Shown piece after piece: positions 1-12,451 of a DNA stretch of 64,000 bases. Below the pieces are notes generated by a model that worked only from the letters and a program-made list of their open reading frames with translations, was not told the DNA's origin and did not search any database. The stretch is from Latrodectus hesperus (lineage: Eukaryota > Arthropoda > Arachnida > Araneae > Theridiidae), in assembly GCA_037975125.1 (NCBI GenBank), contig JAJQOW010000021.1, positions 1-64,000 on the forward strand, in the 5' to 3' direction. Position 1 is the first letter of the stretch. Each line of letters starts with the position of its first letter. The position numbers and the translations under genes are program-made.

Positions 1-940
1 TACAGAAAATTGAAGTCTTCATTAACTCTCTAAATACGGAAGCTATTATAGATTCTGGAACTCAAATCTGCATAGTTCACTCATCACTAATTCCAGATTT
101 AGAAGATCGAGAAGGAAAGTTACATCAACACCTGCATTTGGAAACCCAATTGAAGCGAAAGTTTATCGCAAGCCTATTTACTATAAGAACACTGGAAATA
201 ATTTATTTAATTGTGTAGATACTTTAATTGTAGTAACGGATAAATTAAATGTGCCTCGTTTAATAACTCCAGAAACATATGAATTATTAATTAATTCAAC
301 AGTCGATCTGTCAAAAGAAAACTGTTCCGACGACAATTCTTCAGGAGACATCTGAAGGAGAAAATTTGCTCAGTTTAGCCACTGAAACAGAAACAGCTAC
401 GGAAGGAGAATTCCCCCTTTAGAATTGCCGGAGCGAAAACCGAAGAGGAGGGAGGAAGGGAGACGCCAACTCTCACTCTGCGGAGAGGAGCGACCAGACA
501 ACCGTTCTATCGAAAGCGCAGAAGAGTTGCCCAACCTCAAAAGAAGCTTGGAAATATGGAGTGCACAAAAACGGAAATTATTTATTCATTGATGATTTTT
601 TACACCATCAAGAAAAAATATTGGGACAGAATGTTTTCCAATTTGTATTACCTCTAAATAGAAGACAAAAGGTTCTTGAATTATCACATAACTCAATCTT
701 TGGAGCACATCTGGGAATAAAGAAAACAAAGGAAAGGATAAGATATTCATTTTATTGGCCCAATTTATCAACAGATGTAGAATTTTTTGATAAGCATGTA
801 TGAACTGTCAGCTGAGAAGTCCTGAGAAGAGAACTGATAAAATTCCAATAACTCCTGTCAGAAGGCCAGAACTACCATTTGAAATTTTAAATATTGATAT
901 AATTTTCCCCATTGACCCTCCATCACCCATTGACCAGAGG
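1..940 (+). pseudogene. Decayed Ty3/gypsy-like retrotransposon (protease and integrase remnants)
   Basis: From base 3 a reading frame shows an aspartic-protease active site (DSGTQ preceded by IIxD-type hydrophobic residues, about bases 45-65) and stops near 219. Bases 561-803 encode an integrase zinc-binding (H2C2) domain: LSHNSIFGAHLG supplies the two histidines and YWPNLSTDV follows. A frame change at about 795 is needed to reach the CxxCQ half of the finger, and the frame then continues to a LNIDIIFP stretch, the likely start of the integrase core. The reverse transcriptase and RNase H expected between protease and integrase are missing, so the copy is internally deleted and frameshifted. 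No LTR is recognisable. The element is replaced abruptly by satellite DNA at about 940. Confidence 0.75.
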
Positions 941-3900
941 GAATACAAATAAATGATTTCATTTTGTAGTAAATCGCTTTCTTAGACTATCTGTGGTATT
1001 CATTTTATTACAAAAAATATAATTGAGGAGAAAAATTAGTTTTTGCATAGTGCGCCCATATGATACGTGAAACTTCTGATTCCTGCTAAGTTGGATTTCA
1101 AAATTCCCGTAAATCTTAAGAAATACCTAATATAAATACAAATAAATGGTTTCATTTAGTAGTAAATACAATTCTTAGACTATATGTGGTATTCATTTGA
1201 TTACAAAAAATATAATTTAGGAGAAAAATGAGTTTTTGTATAATGCTCCCATATGGTACGTGAAAAATTTGATTTCCGCTAAGTTGGATTTCAAAATTCC
1301 CGTATATCATAAGAAATACCCAATGTAAATACAAATAAATGATTTCATTTGATAGTAAAACCCATTCTAAGATGAACTGTGGCAGTGAATTTATTACAAA
1401 AAATATAATTTAGGAGAAAAATGAGTTTTTGTATAATGCTCCCAAATGGTACGTGAAAAATTTGATTTCCGCTAAGTTGGATTTCAAAATTCCCGTATAT
1501 CATAAGAAATACCCAATGTAAATACAAATAAATGATTTCATTTGTTAGTAAAACCCATTCTAAGATGAACTGTGGCAGTGAATTTATTACAAAAAATATA
1601 ATTTAGGAGAAAAATGAGTTTTTGTATAATGCTCCCATATGGTACGTGAAAAATTTGATTTCCGCTAAGTTGGATTTCAAAATTCCCGTATATCATAAGA
1701 AATACCCAATGTAAATACAAATAAATGATTTCATTTGATAGTAAAACCCATTCTAAGATGAACTGTGGCAGTGAATTTATTACAAAAAATATAATTTAGG
1801 AGAAAAATGAGTTTTTGTATAATGCTCCCATATGGTACGTGAAAAATTTGATTTCCGCTAAGTTGGATTTCAAAATTCCCGTATATCATAAGAAATACCC
1901 AATGTAAATACAAATAAATGATTTCATTTGATAGTAAAACCCATTCTAAGATGAACTGTGGCAGTGAATTTATTACAAAAAATATAATTTAGGAGAAAAA
2001 TGAGTTTTTGTATAATGCTCCCATATGGTACGTGAAAAATTTGATTTCCGCTAAGTTGGATTTCAAAATTCCCGTATATCATAAGAAATACCCAATGTAA
2101 ATACAAATAAATGATTTCATTTGATAGTAAAACCCATTCTAAGATGAACTGTGGCAGTGAATTTATTACAAAAAATATAATTTAGGAGAAAAATGAGTTT
2201 TTGTATAATGCTCCCATATGGTACGTGAAAAATTTGATTTCCGCTAAGTTGGATTTCAAAATTCCCGTATATCATAAGAAATACCCAATGTAAATACAAA
2301 TAAATGATTTCATTTGATAGTAAAACCCATTCTAAGATGAACTGTGGCAGTGAATTTATTACAAAAAATATAATTTAGGAGAAAAATGAGTTTTTGTATA
2401 ATGCTCCCATATGGTACGTGAAAAATTTGATTTCCGCTAAGTTGGATTTCAAAATTCCCGTATATCATAAGAAATACCCAATGTAAATACAAATAAATGA
2501 TTTCATTTGATAGTAAAACCCATTCTAAGATGAACTGTGGCAGTGAATTTATTACAAAAAATATAATTTAGGAGAAAAATGAGTTTTTGTATAATGCTCC
2601 CATATGGTACGTGAAAAATTTGATTTCCGCTAAGTTGGATTTCAAAATTCCCGTATATCATAAGAAATACCCAATGTAAATACAAATAAATGATTTCATT
2701 TGATAGTAAAACCCATTCTAAGATGAACTGTGGCAGTGAATTTATTACAAAAAATATAATTTAGGAGAAAAATGAGTTTTTGTATAATGCTCCCATATGG
2801 TACGTGAAAAATTTGATTTCCGCTAAGTTGGATTTCAAAATTCCCGTATATCATAAGAAATACCCAATGTAAATACAAATAAATGATTTCATTTGATAGT
2901 AAAACCCATTCTAAGATGAACTGTGGCAGTGAATTTATTACAAAAAATATAATTTAGGAGAAAAATGAGTTTTTGTATAATGCTCCCATATGGTACGTGA
3001 AAAATTTGATTTCCGCTAAGTTGGATTTCAAAATTCCCGTATATCATAAGAAATACCCAATGTAAATACAAATAAATGATTTCATTTGATAGTAAAACCC
3101 ATTCTAAGATGAACTGTGGCAGTGAATTTATTACAAAAAATATAATTTAGGAGAAAAATGAGTTTTTGTATAATGCTCCCATATGGTACGTGAAAAATTT
3201 GATTTCCGCTAAGTTGGATTTCAAAATTCCCGTATATCATAAGAAATACCCAATGTAAATACAAATAAATGATTTCATTTGATAGTAAAACCCATTCTAA
3301 GATGAACTGTGGCAGTGAATTTATTACAAAAAATATAATTTAGGAGAAAAATGAGTTTTTGTATAATGCTCCCATATGGTACGTGAAAAATTTGATTTCC
3401 GCTAAGTTGGATTTCAAAATTCCCGTATATCATAAGAAATACCCAATGTAAATACAAATAAATGATTTCATTTGATAGTAAAACCCATTCTAAGATGAAC
3501 TGTGGCAGTGAATTTATTACAAAAAATATAATTTAGGAGAAAAATGAGTTTTTGTATAATGCTCCCATATGGTACGTGAAAAATTTGATTTCCGCTAAGT
3601 TGGATTTCAAAATTCCCGTATATCATAAGAAATACCCAATGTAAATACAAATAAATGATTTCATTTGATAGTAAAACCCATTCTAAGATGAACTGTGGCA
3701 GTGAATTTATTACAAAAAATATAATTTAGGAGAAAAATGAGTTTTTGTATAATGCTCCCATATGGTACGTGAAAAATTTGATTTCCGCTAAGTTGGATTT
3801 CAAAATTCCCGTATATCATAAGAAATACCCAATGTAAATACAAATAAATGATTTCATTTGATAGTAAAACCCATTCTAAGATGAACTGTGGCAGTGAATT

Positions 3901-5332
3901 TATTACAAAAAATATAATTTAGGAGAAAAATGAGTTTTTGTATAATGCTCCCATATGGTACGTGAAAAATTTGATTTCCGCTAAGTTGGATTTCAAAATT
4001 CCCGTATATCATAAGAAATACCCAATGTAAATACAAATAAATGATTTCATTTGATAGTAAAACCCATTCTAAGATGAACTGTGGCAGTGAATTTATTACA
4101 AAAAATATAATTTAGGAGAAAAATGAGTTTTTGTATAATGCTCCCATATGGTACGTGAAAAATTTGATTTCCGCTAAGTTGGATTTCAAAATTCCCGTAT
4201 ATCATAAGAAATACCCAATGTAAATACAAATAAATGATTTCATTTGATAGTAAAACCCATTCTAAGATGAACTGTGGCAGTGAATTTATTACAAAAAATA
4301 TAATTTAGGAGAAAAATGAGTTTTTGTATAATGCTCCCATATGGTACGTGAAAAATTTGATTTCCGCTAAGTTGGATTTCAAAATTCCCGTATATCATAA
4401 GAAATACCCAATGTAAATACAAATAAATGATTTCATTTGTTAGTAAAACCCATTCTAAGATGAACTGTGGCAGTGAATTTATTACAAAAAATATAATTTA
4501 GGAGAAAATGAGTTTTTGTATAATGCTCCCATATGGTACGTGAAAAATTTGATTTCCGCTAAGTTGGATTTCAAAATTCCCGTATATCATAAGAAATACC
4601 CAATGTAAATACAAATAAATGATTTCATTTGATAGTAAAACCCATTCTAAGATGAACTGTGGCAGTGAATTTATTACAAAAAATATAATTTAGGAGAAAA
4701 ATGAGTTTTTGTATAGTGCTCCCATATGGTACGTGAAAAATTTGATTTCCGCTAAGTTGGATTTCAAAATTCCCGTATATCATAAGAAATACCCAATGTA
4801 AATACAAATAAATGATTTCATTTGATAGTAAAACCCATTCTAAGATGAACTGTGGCAGTGAATTTATTACAAAAAATATAATTTAGGAGAAAAATGAGTT
4901 TTTGTATAATGCTCCCATATGGTACGTGAAAAATTTGATTTCCGCTAAGTTGGATTTCAAAATTCCCGTATATCATAAGAAATACCCAATGTAAATACAA
5001 ATAAATGATTTCATTTGATAGTAAAACCCATTCTAAGATGAACTGTGGCAGTGAATTTATTACAAAAAATATAATTTAGGAGAAAAATGAGTTTTTGTAT
5101 AGTGCTCCCATATGGTACGTGAAAAATTTTATTTCCGCTAAGCTGAATTTAAAAATTCCCGTATGCCTTAAGAAATACCCAATGTAAATACAAATTAATT
5201 AGTTTCATTTAGTAGAAAATCACATTCTTAGACTAACTGTGGTGTACATTTTATTACAAAAAATATAATTTAGGAGAAAAGTGTGGTTTTGTATATTGCG
5301 CCCACATGGTACGTGAAAAATCTGATTTCCTG
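941..5332. repeat. 193-bp satellite array, about 23 monomers
   Basis: A 193-bp unit (landmarks: GGAGAAAAATGAGTTTTTG, CTCCCATATGGTACGTG, CTAAGTTGGATTTC) repeats head to tail. Units from about 1345 to 5000 are almost identical, mostly differing at zero to two positions, which implies recent amplification. The first two units (941-1340) and the last (from about 5190) are clearly diverged edge units. One internal unit lacks a single A (GGAGAAAATG near 4501), shifting the phase by one base. A few units share a gTTAG for gATAG change (1540, 4438). Each monomer contains an accidental 60-codon frame on the minus strand; see rejected items. Confidence 0.97.
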
Positions 5333-5657
5333 ATGATGAAGTCATTTTTTCTTTTATCAAAACGTATTAATAAGTAAAATAATTGGCAAAAGCGGCATTT
5401 GATATGTCTTCTGCGCCCAGTTATTCCCATAAAGAATGCGTAATATTGGAATTGCAATCGATTTAGGTATTCTGGCTGTTTTGATCCACTCCGTTTGAAT
5501 CAATTTTGCTTTTATTCGATAATTTTAAAGGGAACAATTTACTTTCTGTGGGTGCACTTATGTTGAATATTGTTTGAATTGGGCAGAAAATATTTAATTT
5601 ATCTAAAAAAGATCTATCCATCATATGTATGTAAAGTTATTCAAACACCCATCGAGT

Positions 5658-5729
5658 GCGCCTGGTGAGACTTCAACCCACAATCTTCGGTTCCGGAGAC
5701 CGACGCCTTATCCATTAGGCCACAGGCGC
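5658..5729 (-). pseudogene. tRNA-Arg(CCG) unit 1, T-arm defective
   Basis: The anticodon arm is normal, but the T loop reads TTG instead of TTC, which destroys box B, and the T stem has a G-to-A change (plus strand) giving CTCAC opposite GTGGG. Spacer upstream is a diverged subtype shared with unit 42. First unit at the satellite border; probably inactive. Confidence 0.85.
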
Positions 5730-6104
5730 TTGCAAGCTTTTCTCGTGACTGAATTTGAATGAAATTCTGTTTCATAATATATAATGAAAAGTCATTCCTT
5801 CCTTTATCAAAACGTATTAATCAGTGAAAGAAGTGTAAAAAGGCGGCATTTGGGATGTCTTCAGACCCCAGTTATTCAAATAAAGAATGCTTAAAATTTG
5901 AATTGCAATCGATTTAGGTATTCTGTTTGTATTGATCGTCTCCGTTTGAACCAATTTTGTTTTTATTCGATGATTTTAAAAGGAACAGTTTTTTATGGGT
6001 GCACTTAAGTTGAATATTGTGTGAATTGGGAAGAAAATTTTTAATTAATCTAAAAAAGATATATCCATCATTTGTATTAAAAGTTATTCAAACACCCATC
6101 GAGT

Positions 6105-6176
6105 GCGCCTGGTGGGACTTGAACCCACAATCTTCGATTCCAGAGACCGACGCCTTATCCATTAGGCCACAGGCGC
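6105..6176 (-). tRNA. tRNA with Arg body and CUG (Gln-type) anticodon, unit 2
   Basis: Two changes from consensus fall in the anticodon arm: the loop reads CTCTGGA, so the anticodon is CUG, and the stem gains a G-U pair at position 30-40. Acceptor, D and T arms and both internal promoter boxes are intact, and A20 is kept. The anticodon would read CAG (Gln) on an arginine tRNA body. C35, a main arginyl-tRNA synthetase contact, is lost. Whether it is expressed or charged is unknown. Confidence 0.85.
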
Positions 6177-6551
6177 ATGCAAGCTTTTCTCGTGACTGAA
6201 TTTGAATGAAATTCTGTTTCATAATATATAATGAAAAGTCATTCCTTCCTTTATCAAAACGTATTAATCAGTAAAAGAAGTGTAAAAAGGCGGCATTTGG
6301 GATGTCTTCAGACCGCAGTTATTCAAATAAAGAATGCTTAAAATTTGAATTGCAATCGATTTAGGTATTCTGGCTCTTTTGATCCACTCCGTTTAAACCA
6401 ATTTTGCTTTTATTCGATGACTTTATAAGGAACAGTTTTTCTGTGGGTTCACTTAAGTTGAATATTGTGTGAATTGGGAAGAGAATTTTTAATTAATCTA
6501 AAAAAGATATATCCATCATTTGTATGAAAAATTATTCAAACACCCATCGCA

Positions 6552-6623
6552 ACACCTGGTGGGACTTTAACCCACAATCTTCGGTTCCGGAGACCGACGC
6601 CTTATCCATTAGGCCACAGGCGC
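6552..6623 (-). pseudogene. tRNA-Arg(CCG) unit 3, box B mutated
   Basis: The T loop reads TTA instead of TTC, hitting the most conserved box B position. The 3' acceptor strand is CAGGTGT, making G-U pairs at 1-72 and 3-70, and the discriminator is U rather than A. Flank type X with the CAAC junction. Confidence 0.8.
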
Positions 6624-6999
6624 GTGCAAGCTTTTCTCGTGACTGAATTTGAATGAAATTCTGTTTCATAATATATAATGTAAAGTCATTCCTTCCTATA
6701 TCAAAATGTATTAATCAGTCAAAGAAGTGTAAAAAGGTGGCATATGGGATGTCTTCAGAACCCAGTTATTCAAATAAAGAATGCTTAAAATTTGAATTGC
6801 AATCGATTTAGGTATTCTGGCTGTTTTGATCCACTCCGTTTAAACCAATTTTGCTTTTATTCGATGATTTTATAAGGAACAGATTTTCTGTGGGTGCACT
6901 TAAGTTGAATATTGTGTGAATTGGGAAGAAAATTTTTAATTGATCTAAAAAAGATATGTCCATCACTTGTATGAAAAGTTATTCAAACACCAATCGAGT

Positions 7000-7071
7000 G
7001 CGCCTGGTGGGACTTGAACCCACAATCTTCGGTTCCGGAGACCGACGCCTTATCCATTAGGCCACAGGCGC
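7000..7071 (-). tRNA. tRNA-Arg-CCG: tRNA-Arg(CCG), unit 4
   Basis: Consensus sequence throughout; first fully intact unit from the left. Type Y flank. Confidence 0.95.
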
Positions 7072-7447
7072 ATGCAAGCTTTTCTCGTGACTGAATTTGA
7101 ATGAAATTCTGTTTCATAATATATTATGTAAAGTCATTCCTTCCTATATCAAAATGTATTAATCAGTCAAAGAAGTGTAAAAAGGTGGCATATGGGATGT
7201 CTTCAGAACCCAGTTATTCAAATAAAGAATGCTTAAAATTTGAATTGCAATCGATTTAGGTATTCTGGCTGTTTTGATCCACTCCGTTTAAACCAATTTT
7301 GCTTTTATTCGATGATTTTATAAGTAACAGATTTTCTGTGGGTGCACTTAAGTTGAATATTGTGTGAATTGGGAAGAAAATTTTTAATTAATCTAAAAAA
7401 GATATGTCCATCACTTGTATGAAAAGTTATTCAAACACCAATCGAGT

Positions 7448-7519
7448 GCGCCTGGTGGGACTTGAACCCACAATCTTCGGTTCCGGAGACCGACGCCTTA
7501 TCCATTAGGCCACAGGCGC
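7448..7519 (-). tRNA. tRNA-Arg-CCG: tRNA-Arg(CCG), unit 5
   Basis: Consensus tRNA, type Y flank. The 5' leader has the AAGCTGTTCTC variant shared only with unit 11. Confidence 0.95.
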
Positions 7520-7895
7520 ATGCAAGCTGTTCTCGTGACTGAATTTGAATGAAATTCTGTTTCATAATATATTATGTAAAGTCATTCCTTCCTATATCAA
7601 AACGTATTAATCAGTCAAAGAAGTGTAAAAAGGTGGCATATGGGATGTCTTCAGAACCCAGTTATTCAAATAAAGAATGCTTAAAATTTGAATTGCAATC
7701 GATTTAGGTATTCTGGCTGTTTTGATCCACTCCGTTTAAACCAATTTTGCTTTTATTCGATGATTTTATAAGGAACAGATTTTCTGTGGGTGCACTTAAG
7801 TTGAATATTGTGTGAATTGGGAAGAAAATTTTTAATTAATCTAAAAAAGATATGTCCATCACTTGTATGAAAAGTTATTCAAACACCAATCGAGT

Positions 7896-7967
7896 GCGCC
7901 TGGTCGGACTTGAACCCACAATCTTCGGTTCCGGAGACCGACGCTTTATCCATTAGCCCACAGGCGC
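7896..7967 (-). pseudogene. tRNA-Arg(CCG) unit 6, triple-mutant allele
   Basis: Three linked changes: D stem becomes GGCT/AAGC with two mismatches, and the T stem has CCGAC opposite GTGGG (one mismatch). The anticodon arm is normal. The same trio occurs in units 8, 14 and 17. Confidence 0.85.
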
Positions 7968-8345
7968 ATGCAAGCTTTTCTCGTGACTGAATTTGAATGA
8001 AATTCTGTTTCATAATATATAATGAAAAGTCATTCCTTCCTTTATCAAAACGTATTAATCAGTAAAAGAAGTGTAAAAAGGCGGCATTTGGGATGTCTTC
8101 AGAACCGCAGTTATTCAAATAAAGAATGCTTAAAATTTGAATTGCAATCGATTTAGGTATTCTGGCTCTTTTGATCCACTCCGTTTAAACCAATTTTGCT
8201 TTTATTCGATGATTTTATAAGGAACAGATTTTCTGTGGGTGCACTTAAGTTGAATATTGTGTGAATTGGGAAGAAAATTTTTAATTAATCTAAAAAAGAT
8301 ATGTCCATCATTTGTATGAAAAGTTATTCAAACACCCATCGCAAT

Positions 8346-8417
8346 GCGCCTGGTGGGACTTGAACCCACAATCTTCGGTTCCGGAGACCGACGCCTTATC
8401 CATTAGGCCACAGGCGC
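8346..8417 (-). tRNA. tRNA-Arg-CCG: tRNA-Arg(CCG), unit 7
   Basis: Consensus tRNA; type X flank with the CAAT junction. Confidence 0.95.
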
Positions 8418-8793
8418 ATGCAAGCTTTTCTCGTGACTGAATTTGAATGAAATTCTGTTTCATAATATATAATGTAAAGTCATTCCTTCCTATATCAAAA
8501 TGTATTAATCAGTCAAAGAAGTGTAAAAAGGTGGCATATGGGATGTCTTCAGAACCCAGTTATTCAAATAAAGAATGCTTAAAATTTGAATTGCAATCGA
8601 TTTAGGTATTCTGGCTGTTTTGATCCACTCCGTTTAAACCAATTTTGCTTTTATTCGATGATTTTATAAGGAACAGATTTTCTGTGGGTGCACTTAAGTT
8701 GAATATTGTGTGAATTGGGAAGAAAATTTTTAATTAATCTAAAAAAGATATGTCCATCACTTTTATGAAAAGTTATTCAAACACCAATCGAGT

Positions 8794-8865
8794 GCGCCTG
8801 GTCGGACTTGAACCCACAATCTTCGGTTCCGGAGACCGACGCTTTATCCATTAGCCCACAGGCGC
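8794..8865 (-). pseudogene. tRNA-Arg(CCG) unit 8, triple-mutant allele
   Basis: Carries the same D-stem and T-stem trio as unit 6; type Y flank with an extra T (CACTTTTATG), unique in the array. Confidence 0.85.
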
Positions 8866-9242
8866 ATGCAAGCTTTTCTCGTGACTGAATTTGAATGAAA
8901 TTCTGTTTCATAATATATAATGAAAAGTCATTCCTTCCTTTATCAAAACGTATTAATCAGTCAAAGAAGTGTAAAAAGGCGGCATTTGGGATGTCTTCAG
9001 ACCGCAGTTATTCAAATAAAGAATGCTTAAAATTTGAATTGCAATCGATTTAGGTATTCTGGCTCTTTTGATCCACTCCGTTTAAACCAATTTTGCTTTT
9101 ATTCGATGATTTTATAAGGAACAGTTTTTCTGTGGGTGCACTTAAGTTGAATATTGTGTGAATTGGGAAGAGAATTTTTAATTAATCTAAAAAAGATATA
9201 TCCATCATTTGTATGAAAAATTATTCAAACACCCATCGCAAT

Positions 9243-9314
9243 GCACCTGGTGGGACTTGAACCCACAATCTTCGGTTCCGGAGACCGACGCCTTATCCAT
9301 TAGGCCACAGGCGC
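9243..9314 (-). tRNA. tRNA-Arg-CCG: tRNA-Arg(CCG), unit 9
   Basis: One change only: a G3-U70 wobble in the acceptor stem (CAGGTGC). Discriminator A kept; type X flank. Confidence 0.88.
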
Positions 9315-9690
9315 GTGCAAGCTTTTCTCGTGACTGAATTTGAATGAAATTCTGTTTCATAATATATAATGTAAAGTCATTCCTTCCTATATCAAAATGT
9401 ATTAATCAGTCAAAGAAGTGTAAAAAGGTGGCATATGGGATGTCTTCAGAACCCAGTTATTCAAATAAAGAATGCTTAAAATTTGAATTGCAATCGATTT
9501 AGGTATTCTGGCTGTTTTGATCCACTCCGTTTAAACCAATTTTGCTTTTATTCGATGATTTTATAAGGAACAGATTTTCTGTGGGTGCACTTAAGTTGAA
9601 TATTGTGTGAATTGGGAAGAAAATTTTTAATTGATCTAAAAAAGATATGTCCATCACTTGTATGAAAAGTTATTCAAACACCAATCGTGT

Positions 9691-9762
9691 GCGCCTGGTG
9701 GGACTTGAACCCACAATCTTCGGTTCCGGAGACCGACGCCTTATCCATTAGGCCACAGGCGC
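9691..9762 (-). tRNA. tRNA-Arg-CCG: tRNA-Arg(CCG), unit 10
   Basis: Consensus tRNA. The junction ATCGTGT instead of ATCGAGT is otherwise found only in terminal unit 44. Confidence 0.95.
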
Positions 9763-10138
9763 ATGCAAGCTTTTCTCGTGACTGAATTTGAATGAAATTC
9801 TGTTTCATAATATATTATGTAAAGTCATTCCTTCCTATATCAAAATGTATTAATCAGTCAAAGAAGTGTAAAAAGGTGGCATATGGGATGTCTTCAGAAC
9901 CCAGTTATTCAAATAAAGAATGCTTAAAATTTGAATTGCAATCGATTTAGGTATTCTGGCTGTTTTGATCCACTCCGTTTAAACCAATTTTGCTTTTATT
10001 CGATGATTTTATAAGGAACAGATTTTCTGTGGGTGCACTTAAGTTGAATATTGTGTGAATTGGGAAGAAAATTTTTAATTAATCTAAAAAAGATATGTCC
10101 ATCACTTGTATGAAAAGTTATTCAAACACCAATCGAGT

Positions 10139-10210
10139 GCGCCTGGTGGGACTTGAACCCACAATCTTCGGTTCCGGAGACCGACGCCTTATCCATTAGG
10201 CCACAGGCGC
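10139..10210 (-). tRNA. tRNA-Arg-CCG: tRNA-Arg(CCG), unit 11
   Basis: Consensus tRNA, type Y; leader variant AAGCTGTTCTC shared with unit 5, suggesting a multi-unit duplication. Confidence 0.95.
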
Positions 10211-10586
10211 ATGCAAGCTGTTCTCGTGACTGAATTTGAATGAAATTCTGTTTCATAATATATTATGTAAAGTCATTCCTTCCTATATCAAAATGTATTA
10301 ATCAGTCAAAGAAGTGTAAAAAGGTGGCATATGGGATGTCTTCAGAACCCAGTTATTCAAATAAAGAATGCTTAAAATTTGAATTGCAATCGATTTAGGT
10401 ATTCTGGCTGTTTTGATCCACTCCGTTTAAACCAATTTTGCTTTTATTCGATGATTTTATAAGGAACAGATTTTCTGTGGGTGCACTTAAGTTGAATATT
10501 GTGTGAATTGGGAAGAAAATTTTTAATTAATCTAAAAAAGATATGTCCATCACTTGTATGAAAAGTTATTCAAACACCAATCGAGT

Positions 10587-10658
10587 GCGCCTGGTGGGAC
10601 TTGAACCCACAATCTTCGGTTCCGGAGACCGACGCCTTATCCATTAGGCCACAGGCGC
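10587..10658 (-). tRNA. tRNA-Arg-CCG: tRNA-Arg(CCG), unit 12
   Basis: Consensus tRNA, type Y flank. Confidence 0.95.
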
Positions 10659-11034
10659 ATGCAAGCTTTTCTCGTGACTGAATTTGAATGAAATTCTGTT
10701 TCATAATATATTATGTAAAGTCATTCCTTCCTATATCAAAATGTATTAATCAGTCAAAGAAGTGTAAAAAGGTGGCATATGGGATGTCTTCAGAACCCAG
10801 TTATTCAAATAAAGAATGCTTAAAATTTGAATTGCAATCGATTTAGGTATTCTGGCTGTTTTGATCCACTCCGTTTAAACCAATTTTGCTTTTATTCGAT
10901 GATTTTATAAGGAACAGATTTTCTGTGGGTGCACTTAAGTTGAATATTGTGTGAATTGGGAAGAAAATTTTTAATTAATCTAAAAAAGATATGTCCATCA
11001 CTTGTATGAAAAGTTATTCAAACACCAATCGAGT

Positions 11035-11106
11035 GCGCCTGGTCGGACTTGAACCCACAATCTTCGGTTCCGGAGACCGACGCCTTATCCATTAGGCCAC
11101 AGGCGC
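11035..11106 (-). tRNA. tRNA-Arg-CCG: tRNA-Arg(CCG), unit 13, T-stem mismatch
   Basis: Has the T-stem change (CCGAC) of the triple-mutant allele but a normal D stem, so it looks like a conversion or crossover intermediate between consensus and mutant units. Function doubtful but not excluded. Confidence 0.75.
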
Positions 11107-11482
11107 ATGCAAGCTTTTCTCGTGACTGAATTTGAATGAAATTCTGTTTCATAATATATTATGTAAAGTCATTCCTTCCTATATCAAAACGTATTAATCA
11201 GTCAAAGAAGTGTAAAAAGGCGGCATTTGGGATGTCTTCAGACCCCAGTTATTCAAATAAAGAATGCTTAAAATTTGAATTGCAATCGATTTAGGTATTC
11301 TGGCTGTTTTGATCCACTCCGTTTAAACCAATTTTGCTTTTATTCGATGATTTTATAAGGAACAGATTTTCTGTGGGTGCACTTAAGTTGAATATTGTGT
11401 GAATTGGGAAGAAAATTTTTAATTAATCTAAAAAAGATATGTCCATCACTTGTATGAAAAGTTATTCAAACACCAATCGAGT

Positions 11483-11554
11483 GCGCCTGGTCGGACTTGA
11501 ACCCACAATCTTCGGTTCCGGAGACCGACGCTTTATCCATTAGCCCACAGGCGC
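11483..11554 (-). pseudogene. tRNA-Arg(CCG) unit 14, triple-mutant allele
   Basis: Same D-stem and T-stem trio as units 6, 8 and 17; type Y flank. Confidence 0.85.
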
Positions 11555-11931
11555 ATGCAAGCTTTTCTCGTGACTGAATTTGAATGAAATTCTGTTTCAT
11601 AATATATTATGTAAAGTCATTCCTTCCTATATCAAAACGTATTAATCAGTAAAAGAAGTGTAAAAAGGCGGCATATTGGGATGTCTTCAGACCCCAGTTA
11701 TTCAAATAAAGAATGCTTAAAATTTGAATTGCAATCGATTTAGGTATTCTGGCTGTTTTGATCCACTCCGTTTAAACCAATTTTGCTTTTATTCGATGAT
11801 TTTATAAGGAACAGATTTTCTGTGGGTGCACTTAAGTTGAATATTGTGTGAATTGGGAAGAAAATTTTTAATTAATCTAAAAAAGATATATCCATCACTT
11901 GTATGAAAAGTTATTCAAACACCAATCGAGT

Positions 11932-12003
11932 GCGCCTGGTGGGACTTGAACCCACAATCTTCGGTTCCGGAGACCGACGCCTTATCCATTAGGCCACAGG
12001 CGC
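11932..12003 (-). tRNA. tRNA-Arg-CCG: tRNA-Arg(CCG), unit 15
   Basis: Consensus tRNA. Its spacer mixes type X (GATATATCC) and type Y (CACTTG, ACCAATCG) marks. Confidence 0.95.
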
Positions 12004-12379
12004 ATGCAAGCTTTTCTCGTGACTGAATTTGAATGAAATTCTGTTTCATAATATATAATGTAAAGTCATTCCTTCCTATATCAAAATGTATTAATCAGTC
12101 AAAGAAGTGTAAAAAGGTGGCATATGGGATGTCTTCAGAACCCAGTTATTCAAATAAAGAATGCTTAAAATTTGAATTGCAATCGATTTAGGTATTCTGG
12201 CTGTTTTGATCCACTCCGTTTAAACCAATTTTGCTTTTATTCGATGATTTTATAAGGAACAGATTTTCTGTGGGTGCACTTAAGTTGAATATTGTGTGAA
12301 TTGGGAAGAAAATTTTTAATTAATCTAAAAAAGATATGTCCATCACTTGTATGAAAAGTTATTCAAACACCAATCGAGT

Positions 12380-12451
12380 GCGCCTGGTGGGACTTGAACC
12401 CACAATCTTCGGTTCCGGAGACCGACGCCTTATCCATTAGGCCACAGGCGC
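12380..12451 (-). tRNA. tRNA-Arg-CCG: tRNA-Arg(CCG), unit 16
   Basis: Consensus tRNA, type Y flank. Confidence 0.95.

Noticed and set aside
1152..5000. Repeated 60-codon minus-strand frame (MYLHWVFLMIYGNFEIQL...) in each satellite monomer
   Set aside because: It is simply carried by a 193-bp non-coding satellite. A frame shared by all copies follows from sequence identity, 193 is not a multiple of three, and no promoter, splice signal or homologue is seen.
5254..6199. Short frames overlapping the array start on both strands (5254-5457 and 6017-6199)
   Set aside because: They lie across tRNA genes and spacer and recur or break with the repeat; shadows.
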